A stretch of 22,045 bases of DNA. Source: DAOUFU01 sp034429275. GTDB lineage: Bacteria; Chloroflexota; Anaerolineae; Aggregatilineales; Aggregatilineaceae. The translations under genes and the position numbers were made by a program. Positions 16,724 to 22,045 of this stretch are shown piece after piece. Below the pieces are notes generated by a model that searched no databases, was not told the origin of the DNA, and saw nothing but the letters and a program-made list of their open reading frames with translations. Within the stretch, counting starts at the first letter, position 1, and every line of letters starts with the position of its first letter. The stretch lies in contig DAOUFU010000271.1 in assembly GCA_034429275.1 (NCBI GenBank), positions 1-22,045 on the forward strand, given 5' to 3'.

Positions 16724-17599
16724 ATGACTGATGCTCAAGACCGAATCATTTCCGAGTTTACCGGGGGTCTGGACCATGTTCGGGCGCAGACGACTGATCT
16801 ACAAACTGTGCTCGCGCGGACGCTGCAAGCGCTCGCCAAGCATGGCGTTCAGCTCGCCGTCGATCTGGGGAGTATGGTTCGTGAACTCCAGACCGATCTC
16901 GATAAGCTCAAGAAAACCAGTGACCGGGTGGTAGAACAGATCAACCAACAGCGCGAACTGGTACGCACAGTTGCGCTGATCACCTCGTCGCTGGAACTGG
17001 ACCATGTGCTCAACGAGATCATGGACCGGGTCATCGATCTGACCGGGGCGGAACGGGCCTATCTGATGCTCAAAGATGAGACGGAGGATGGGCTGTCGAT
17101 CCGGGCGGCGCGCAACTGGGATCGCGAGACGATATCGGACGATGAGGTAAACTTCAGCCGGACGCTGGTCAACCGTGCGCTGACCCAGATGGAGGCTATC
17201 GTTGCAACCAATGCCCAGGACGAATTCGCCGAAATGAAGAGTGTGGTGCAGCACGGGCTGCGCTCGATCCTGGTGATTCCGCTGGCGCTGCAGGGGCGCG
17301 TGGTTGGCGTTCTCTATGCCGATAACCGGATCGAAGGCGGCATTTTCAGCCAGGATGACATCCCCGTGCTGACTGCCTTCGGCACACAGGCGGCTATCGC
17401 TATTCAAAATGCGCAGCAGTTTGGCCAGGTCAGGGAAGACTTGATCGAAACCCGGCGCGAGTTGGAAGTGCTGCGGGTGCAGATCGATCAGCAGCGCGTT
17501 CGCGAGCAGGTGGCGGACATCACCGAGGACGAATTCTTCGCACGTATCTATGAGGCGGCTCGCGCTCTGCGCCAGCAGAAACGCCAGATGAACGGATGA
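16724..17599 (+). CDS. Coiled-coil/GAF domain protein
   Basis: A 291-residue soluble protein. Residues about 20-85 are predicted helical with heptad character (MVRELQTDLDKLKKTSDRVVEQ). A GAF domain fills about 88-232 (SLELDHVLNEIMDRVIDLTG; RSILVIPLALQGRVVGVLYAD; AIAIQNAQQF). A second charged helix follows (233-268). No kinase, cyclase, phosphodiesterase or DNA-binding domain is present, so it cannot signal alone by any standard output. It is probably a ligand-sensing partner or scaffold that dimerises through the coiled coils. ATG 16724 follows GGAGAG. It appears monocistronic, ending in a strong terminator. The domain call is firm and the role unknown. Confidence 0.85.
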   Translation: MTDAQDRIISEFTGGLDHVRAQTTDLQTVLARTLQALAKHGVQLAVDLGSMVRELQTDLDKLKKTSDRVVEQINQQRELVRTVALITSSLELDHVLNEIMDRVIDLTGAERAYLMLKDETEDGLSIRAARNWDRETISDDEVNFSRTLVNRALTQMEAIVATNAQDEFAEMKSVVQHGLRSILVIPLALQGRVVGVLYADNRIEGGIFSQDDIPVLTAFGTQAAIAIQNAQQFGQVREDLIETRRELEVLRVQIDQQRVREQVADITEDEFFARIYEAARALRQQKRQMNG

Positions 17600-17635
17600 G
17601 GTGAGGATTCGTCGTTCAAGGCCAGGGAACTAGCT

Positions 17636-17685
17636 GCCCCGGTTCTGTGCAGGTCGTGAACCTGTGTGGAACCGGGGCTTTTTTT
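17636..17685 (+). terminator. Intrinsic terminator of the GAF gene
   Basis: An outer 10-bp stem, GCCCCGGTTC (17636-17645) and GAACCGGGGC (17669-17678), is followed by seven T. Inside it, after a symmetric TGTG/TGTG internal loop, a further CAGGT/ACCTG stem closes around CGTGA. This is a textbook rho-independent terminator and insulates the feo operon. Confidence 0.93.
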
Positions 17686-17765
17686 GAGCGACTCCGACGA
17701 TGTGACAATTGCGCATCAGGGATAGGAGTCTCGTCACTGGATGGTTTCGCTGCGTTGGGCATAAT

Positions 17766-17804
17766 TGAGAATAATTCGCAATGAGAATGATTTGCAATTA
17801 TAAT
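17766..17804 (+). promoter_or_regulatory. Fur-controlled promoter of the feo operon
   Basis: Two 7-1-7 Fur-box-like repeats lie in tandem, one base apart: TGAGAATAATTCGCA (17766-17780, one mismatch in its dyad) and TGAGAATGATTTGCA (17782-17796, two mismatches). They overlap a promoter made of TTCGCA (17775-17780), an 18-base spacer and a perfect TATAAT (17799-17804). Iron-loaded Fur bound here would block polymerase, giving feo expression only under iron shortage. Confidence 0.75.
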
Positions 17805-17863
17805 GGACGGCAAATCATTCTTCACCTCCCATGCAGTTAGCGTTCAATTTGAACGAGAGACGT

Positions 17864-18136
17864 ATGTCCGATACAACGATCCCAAACCTCTCTACCATGA
17901 CACTCACCATGGTCCAGCCGGGTGAGACTGTTGAACTGGTTCAGATCAAAGAATGTCCCCGCCTGCGCAAGCGCCTGGCCGATCTGGGGTTGAATATCGG
18001 CCTACCTGTGCGGGTGGTTCAGAATCACTTCACCGGGCCAATGATCCTGGCCGTCAAAGAGGATTGCCGGCTGGCTATTGGTCGTGGTATGGCCCAAAAC
18101 ATCCGCGTCTGCCGCTGCCGAACCGAGCGGGAGTAG
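17864..18136 (+). CDS. feoA: FeoA family SH3-like protein
   Basis: A 90-residue cytoplasmic protein with the FeoA SH3-like fold: TMVQPGETVELVQIKECPRL, then KRLADLGLNIGLPVRVVQNH and a closing GPMILAVKEDCRLAIGRGMAQ. FeoA is needed for FeoB-driven Fe(II) uptake, probably by contacting FeoB. The ATG at 17864 is preceded by GAGAG; the in-frame ATG at 17831 has no purine-rich site and lies close behind the promoter. Three cysteines (in ECPRL, EDCRL and RVCRC) are more than is usual, but they form no clear motif. feoB starts 5 bases after the stop. It is the first gene of the Fur-box-controlled operon. Confidence 0.9.
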   Translation: MSDTTIPNLSTMTLTMVQPGETVELVQIKECPRLRKRLADLGLNIGLPVRVVQNHFTGPMILAVKEDCRLAIGRGMAQNIRVCRCRTERE

Positions 18137-18141
18137 TGTGG

Positions 18142-20406
18142 ATGGTCCCCTCTGGCGCTGTGATTGCGCTGGCCGGAAACCCGAATGTTGGCAAGAGCAC
18201 CCTATTCAATGCGTTGACCGGGTCGCAGCAGCATGTCGGCAACTGGCCGGGCAAGACGGTTGAGAAGAAAGAAGGCTCGCTCTACCTGGATGGACAAGCT
18301 GTGCGCCTGGTCGATCTGCCCGGCGCGTACAGCCTCACCAGCTACTCGAGCGAAGAGATCATTACTCGCGATTTCCTGGTCCAGGAACGGCCTCAAGCGG
18401 TGATCGCCGTCGTGGATGCGGCGAACCTCGAACGTAACCTCTACCTGGTGACACAAATTCTCGATATTGGTCTGCCGCTGATCGTGGTGCTGAATATGGT
18501 CGATACTGCGCGGCAGCGTGGGCTGCGCATTGATCGTGCCGCTCTTTCGCGCGCGCTGGACGTGCCGGTGGTTGAAACAGTAGGCAGCCGAAGCACAGGC
18601 CTGGATGAGCTGCGCGCGATGCTCGAATCGTTTGTCGCCCATCCGGTGCCGCCGTCTATCCAGGTGGACTATGGCCCCGATGTTGAACGTGAAATTGCCC
18701 TGCTGGAGCAGAGGATCGCGGCTGAGCCTGACTTGAACATGTACCCGGCTCGCTGGCTGGCGATCAGCCTGCTCGAACAGGATGAGATGATCACGCGGCA
18801 GATTGCGACAGCAGGACACTACGCTTTGCTGGAATCCGCCCAGGCGGCGATGCAACGCATTCTGGCGGAGTCCGAAGAGGAAGCCGACACCCTGATCGCG
18901 GACCGTCGCTACCTGTTCATCAGCGGCATGATTCGCCATGCAGTGGCCAGGCCGGGCCAGGTTGTCGAAACCGCCTCAGACCGGGCGGATCGCATCCTGA
19001 CCCATCCCGTATGGGGACTGCCGATTTTTTTGCTGGTGATGTGGGTGGTGTTCCAGTTTACCGCGAATGTCAGCGCGCCTTTGCTCGATTGGATCGACGC
19101 TGTGATCGGCGGACCGGTCGCCCGGAGTGTGTCGGGACTGATCGGCGCGGTGGGCCTGGGGGGAACATGGTTCGAGGCGCTCATCGTGGATGGCGCACTG
19201 GCAGGCGTCGGGGGCGTGCTGGTCTTTGTGCCCGTGCTGCTGTTCCTGTATATCGCGATTGCCGTGCTGGAAGATTCCGGGTATATGGCACGCTCGGCTT
19301 TTGTGATGGAGCGGTTCATGCGGGCACTGGGCCTGCCGGGGAAAAGCTTCCTGCCGATGATGGTTGGGTTTGGCTGTTCCGTGCCGGCCATTTATGCCAC
19401 GCGCACGCTTGATAGCGATGACGAGCGCAAACTGACCGGCTTTTTGACGACCTTCATGAGTTGTGGGGCGCGGCTGCCGGTATATGTATTCTTCGGCGTG
19501 GCCTTCTTTGGCAGCCGGTCGGGCAATCTGGTCTTTGCGATGTACATGACCGGCATCGTGATCGCCCTGCTGACCGGGTTCATCATGAAGTACACCGTCT
19601 ACAGAAACAAGCCGCTTCAGCCGTTCGTGCTGGAACTGCCACCCTATCGCCTGCCTGTGCCACGAAACATGGCGCGCCAGGTGCGCGAGCGTATCGGCGG
19701 ATTCCTGCGCAATGCCTCGACCATTATCCTGGTTAGGTCGCTGGTACTCTGGGTGCTGCTGGCCGTTCCGATTCGAGCCGGGGCGGGTGGGTTCAACGAG
19801 GTTGGCCCACGTGACAGCCTGTTTGGCCGGGTGAGTGAGACGCTTGCCCCTGTTTTTGCACCGGCAGGCTTTGGCAGTTGGGAAGCGGTCGGGTCACTGG
19901 TGACGGGATTCGTTGCCAAAGAGGCGATCATCGGCACGATTAGCCAGATTTTTGTGGGCGAAGATGCTGGCGACGAGGAACCCGCTCCGTCCTGGCGCGA
20001 TGATGCGCGCGAGGTCATTGTGGGTTTTGGCGAGGCGGCGCTGCTCACCGTACAAGAGATCGTGAACATCGGGCCGCGTACGGTGAATTTGCTGCCCGGT
20101 GTCAAACTGCCGGAAGCAGACTGGCTGAAAAAGGCGGATTCCGATGACGAGGATATGACCGCACTCCAGCGTACGCTAACCCAACGTTTCGCGACCACTG
20201 CCGGATCGGCGGCGCGTGGCCAGTTGGCGGCAGTGGCGTTCAATGTGTTTGTCCTGCTGTACGTGCCATGTATGGCCGCGATAGCTGCGATGCGCCAGGA
20301 ATTCGGTGGGCGCTGGATGATCGCCCAGATCGTCTATACTTTTACGCTGGCCTGGCTGGCTGCGGTGATCGTCTTCCAGGGCGGGATACTTTTGGGAATC
20401 GCATAA
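18142..20406 (+). CDS. feoB: Ferrous iron transporter FeoB
   Basis: A 754-residue inner-membrane Fe(II) transporter. The N-terminal G domain has G1 GNPNVGKS (12-19), G3 DLPG (58-61), G4 NMVD (118-121) and a G5-like VGSRSTG (147-153), followed by the helical GDI-like region to about 270. The membrane part carries the two Gate motifs with conserved cysteines, GFGCSVPAI (C412) and MSCGARLPVY (C441). The length is standard. GGGAG at 18129-18133 is 8 bases before ATG 18142, which fixes this start; the frame remains open upstream inside feoA but that part is out-of-frame feoA sequence. Its TAA shares one base with the next ATG, coupling it to the FeoC-like gene. Confidence 0.97.
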   Translation: MVPSGAVIALAGNPNVGKSTLFNALTGSQQHVGNWPGKTVEKKEGSLYLDGQAVRLVDLPGAYSLTSYSSEEIITRDFLVQERPQAVIAVVDAANLERNLYLVTQILDIGLPLIVVLNMVDTARQRGLRIDRAALSRALDVPVVETVGSRSTGLDELRAMLESFVAHPVPPSIQVDYGPDVEREIALLEQRIAAEPDLNMYPARWLAISLLEQDEMITRQIATAGHYALLESAQAAMQRILAESEEEADTLIADRRYLFISGMIRHAVARPGQVVETASDRADRILTHPVWGLPIFLLVMWVVFQFTANVSAPLLDWIDAVIGGPVARSVSGLIGAVGLGGTWFEALIVDGALAGVGGVLVFVPVLLFLYIAIAVLEDSGYMARSAFVMERFMRALGLPGKSFLPMMVGFGCSVPAIYATRTLDSDDERKLTGFLTTFMSCGARLPVYVFFGVAFFGSRSGNLVFAMYMTGIVIALLTGFIMKYTVYRNKPLQPFVLELPPYRLPVPRNMARQVRERIGGFLRNASTIILVRSLVLWVLLAVPIRAGAGGFNEVGPRDSLFGRVSETLAPVFAPAGFGSWEAVGSLVTGFVAKEAIIGTISQIFVGEDAGDEEPAPSWRDDAREVIVGFGEAALLTVQEIVNIGPRTVNLLPGVKLPEADWLKKADSDDEDMTALQRTLTQRFATTAGSAARGQLAAVAFNVFVLLYVPCMAAIAAMRQEFGGRWMIAQIVYTFTLAWLAAVIVFQGGILLGIA

Positions 20407-20711
20407 TGACAACAACGTTGCGTGCTGTACTCACCGCTTTTGAGAATGCCCAAAGCCCCCTGTCGCTCAATGAGCTGGCGGCTCAACTTCAGGTGACGCC
20501 CGGACTGCTGGATGGAATGCTGGCGCACTGGGTGCGTAAGGGAAAACTGCGCGAAGTGAACAGCGGTCACCAGTGTGCAAGCTGTGGCGGCGCCGAGGGC
20601 TGCCCCTTCATGATGCACATGCCGCGCACCTATGAACTGGTCACCGGTGATGAGCAGCTGCCTGTGTGCAGCACGTGTTCACCGGTTGTCTTTCGCTGCC
20701 ATATTCGATAA
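20406..20711 (+). CDS. feoC: FeoC-like winged-helix protein with cysteine motif
   Basis: A 101-residue protein. Residues 1-52 form a winged-helix domain (SLNELAAQLQVTPGLLDGMLAHWVRKGKLRE) as in FeoC. It continues into C57-x2-C60-x5-C66 (CASCGGAEGCPF), the wing region that in FeoC of enterobacteria binds a [4Fe-4S] cluster or metal. A second set, C88-x2-C91-x6-C98, lies in a C-terminal extension that classical FeoC (about 78 residues) lacks. FeoC is thought to modulate FeoB assembly or stability, or to act as an iron-sensing regulator. The ATG at 20406 overlaps the feoB TAA (TAATG), so it is translationally coupled. The gene assignment rests on fold pattern plus position. Confidence 0.82.
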   Translation: MTTTLRAVLTAFENAQSPLSLNELAAQLQVTPGLLDGMLAHWVRKGKLREVNSGHQCASCGGAEGCPFMMHMPRTYELVTGDEQLPVCSTCSPVVFRCHIR

Positions 20712-20717
20712 CATCTT

Positions 20718-20745
20718 CCTACCAGGATCAAGATGTACAGGTAGG
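20718..20745 (+). promoter_or_regulatory. Inverted repeat overlapping the ribosome-binding site of the NicO gene
   Basis: CCTACC (20718-20723) is complementary to GGTAGG (20740-20745), which is the only purine-rich stretch before ATG 20748. Pairing would hide the ribosome-binding site and uncouple this gene from feoC. The stem is only 6 bp with a 16-nt loop, so it is a suggestion. Confidence 0.3.
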
Positions 20746-20747
20746 AT

Positions 20748-22045
20748 ATGTGTGTCAATCGGCGTTGCCGGGCGAAGCGTTGGGTCTTTGTCTTTCTGAT
20801 AGTGAGTGTCGCCCTGACACTCACTATTGTTTCCAGTCCGCGCTCTGCAGCGGCTCACCCGGCGGATATGTATTACCAGGCGCATACGGTGGTGTTGGGG
20901 CCAGAGGGTCTCAGCGTGGAATGGACGATTGCGCCGGGCACGCTGCTGGCGTATGCGGTGTGGCAGAATGCGGACGATGATCGCGACGGACTGGTATCGC
21001 CATCGGAAGCCGCTGCCTGGGTGAATGAGCAGGCGGGTGATTACACAGTCTCTCTGAATGGCGAACCGCTGGCTGTGCAGATCGAAGGCGTTGAGTGGCC
21101 CGAGTCCCTCGTCGAGTTCGAATTGGGCACGCAGCGCATTGTAGTTCACCTGGCAGCGTCGTGGGCGGTAGACGCCTGGCCTGGCCTGGTGACCCTCACT
21201 AACCGGTTTGAAGACGCCAATTCGACGAACTGGTTTTCGCTGGACGCCAGGGGCGAACTTGCGTTCCGCCTTCCTCAACAGCGCGGTGGCATGCTCTCCA
21301 TCGAAATCGTCTCACCGGGTGAGCAAGGCGCGCACAGGCGGTGGGACAGCAGTACACCCGCATTAGGATCATATGCATCGGCGGCGCAGCCTCAACCAGG
21401 CAATGCGACCAGCCAGGCGCGCGCTCAACTGACTCGCTTGATCAGTGAAGACCGCCTATCGGCAATGTTCATCCTGACGGCATTGGTGATCGCGCTTGGC
21501 CTGGGAGCGATTCATGCCCTGACGCCCGGTCATGGGAAGGCGCTGGTCGGGGCCTACCTGGTGGGGTCGAAAGGCACGCTACGACACGCGGTGGCGTTGG
21601 GCGGCATCGTGACCCTGACTCATACCGGTTCGGTCATGGCGTTTGGCATCGTGGCACTGGCGGCTTCGCGCTATATCATGCCCACCGATCTGTTCCCTGT
21701 GTTGGAAGTGCTTTCGGGGGTCTTGATCGTAGGATTGGGTGGACTGCTGCTTTACCGCCGATGGCGCGGTTGGTTCTCTGTACGCGCGCTTCACCAGCGG
21801 CAGCAAGCCGTGTTTGCGCCCGTCCGCCGGTCTCCGGCGATGGCGGGCAGCGGCACTTCGCGGACCATCCAGATCAACCAGGCGATTCCCGTCAACGTTT
21901 TTGATGAGGTGCTGCCAGGGCAAGGCGCGGGGTTGGGGGCGGTCAACTGGCACGCATTGGTAGCCCTGGGCGTCAGCGGCGGACTCGTGCCCTGCCCAGA
22001 TGCTATCGCGAGCTTGCTGGGCGCTGTAGCCATCAACCGGATCGT
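20748..22045 (+). CDS. NicO-family nickel/cobalt-type transporter, 3' end outside window
   Basis: An open frame of 432 codons running off the window without a stop. Residues 1-36 are a signal peptide or anchor (basic start, hydrophobic 13-29, then SAAAHPAD). An extracytoplasmic domain of about 200 residues follows, holding an EF-hand-like loop D76-x-D78-x-D80-G81-x-V83-x3-E87. Then come NicO/RcnA-type membrane motifs HALTPGHGK (256-264), THTGSV (291-296) and GLVPCPDAI (412-420). Between membrane parts lies a polar loop (340-400). NicO proteins move Ni(II) or Co(II), usually outward; here it is 36 bases after the Feo genes, so iron or another divalent metal is also possible. ATG 20748 is the first start giving a complete signal peptide. 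Confidence 0.85.
   Translation, partial: MCVNRRCRAKRWVFVFLIVSVALTLTIVSSPRSAAAHPADMYYQAHTVVLGPEGLSVEWTIAPGTLLAYAVWQNADDDRDGLVSPSEAAAWVNEQAGDYTVSLNGEPLAVQIEGVEWPESLVEFELGTQRIVVHLAASWAVDAWPGLVTLTNRFEDANSTNWFSLDARGELAFRLPQQRGGMLSIEIVSPGEQGAHRRWDSSTPALGSYASAAQPQPGNATSQARAQLTRLISEDRLSAMFILTALVIALGLGAIHALTPGHGKALVGAYLVGSKGTLRHAVALGGIVTLTHTGSVMAFGIVALAASRYIMPTDLFPVLEVLSGVLIVGLGGLLLYRRWRGWFSVRALHQRQQAVFAPVRRSPAMAGSGTSRTIQINQAIPVNVFDEVLPGQGAGLGAVNWHALVALGVSGGLVPCPDAIASLLGAVAINRI
20799..20827 (+). other. Strong hairpin inside the NicO signal-peptide coding region
   Basis: A perfect 12-bp inverted repeat, ATAGTGAGTGTC (20799-20810) and GACACTCACTAT (20816-20827), with a 5-nt loop, extendable by G-T pairs. 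It covers codons 18-27, within the hydrophobic core of the signal peptide. It could attenuate transcription or slow translation early in the message. Confidence 0.6.

Noticed and set aside
17953..18141. N-terminal extension of FeoB by 63 residues
   Set aside because: This is feoA sequence read in another frame; GGGAG before ATG 18142 and the G1 motif 12 residues in fix the true start.

Overview
The window reads as chromosomal DNA from a moderately GC-rich, probably anaerobic or facultative bacterium. The protein set best fits the Chloroflexota, possibly Anaerolineae: an orphan AmmeMemoRadiSam radical SAM enzyme, a class I xylose isomerase, a lysine 2,3-aminomutase paired with an ATP-grasp ligase, a tungsten-type aldehyde oxidoreductase and a TrmB regulator. 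This assignment is by impression, because no 16S gene or marker-protein search is available. I see no tRNA, rRNA, CRISPR array, insertion sequence or phage gene. The region looks like ordinary vertical chromosome with tight operons and hairpin terminators between convergent genes.

Layout. 55-1524 (+): a radical SAM enzyme and a small unknown protein. 1560-2747 (-): a glycine C-acetyltransferase-like PLP enzyme. 2748-3155: a divergent control region with a bidirectional terminator, a sigma70-type promoter and a XylR-type operator. 3156-5841 (+): xylA-xylB. 5924-8719 (-): a TrmB-family regulator followed by a P1B-4-type metal efflux ATPase, with a palindrome in the trmB promoter spacer. 8960-11361 (+): aldehyde:ferredoxin oxidoreductase translationally coupled to a class II aldolase. 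11463-14131 (-): lysine 2,3-aminomutase coupled to a D-Ala-D-Ala-ligase-like ATP-grasp enzyme, preceded by an attenuator-like leader. 14330-14668 (-): a small cupin. 14886-15461 (+): pdxT. 15458-16417 (-): a CbpA-type DnaJ protein. 16724-17599 (+): a coiled-coil/GAF protein. 17864-20711 (+): feoA-feoB-feoC-like behind tandem Fur-box-like sites. 20748-end (+): a NicO-type metal transporter with a signal peptide and an EF-hand-like loop, cut off by the window edge.

How the genes fit together. xylA-xylB convert D-xylose to D-xylulose 5-phosphate and are probably induced by xylose through a ROK-family XylR encoded elsewhere. The Feo operon imports Fe(II), presumably under Fur control. The P1B-4 ATPase and the NicO protein handle other divalent transition metals. 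Several neighbours are heavy iron-sulfur or metal users (two radical SAM enzymes and the W/Mo AOR), so metal homeostasis is a common thread, although nothing shows joint regulation. The least explained parts are the KamA/ATP-grasp pair with its switch-like leader, the AOR/aldolase pair, and the six-cysteine FeoC-like protein followed by an EF-hand NicO transporter.
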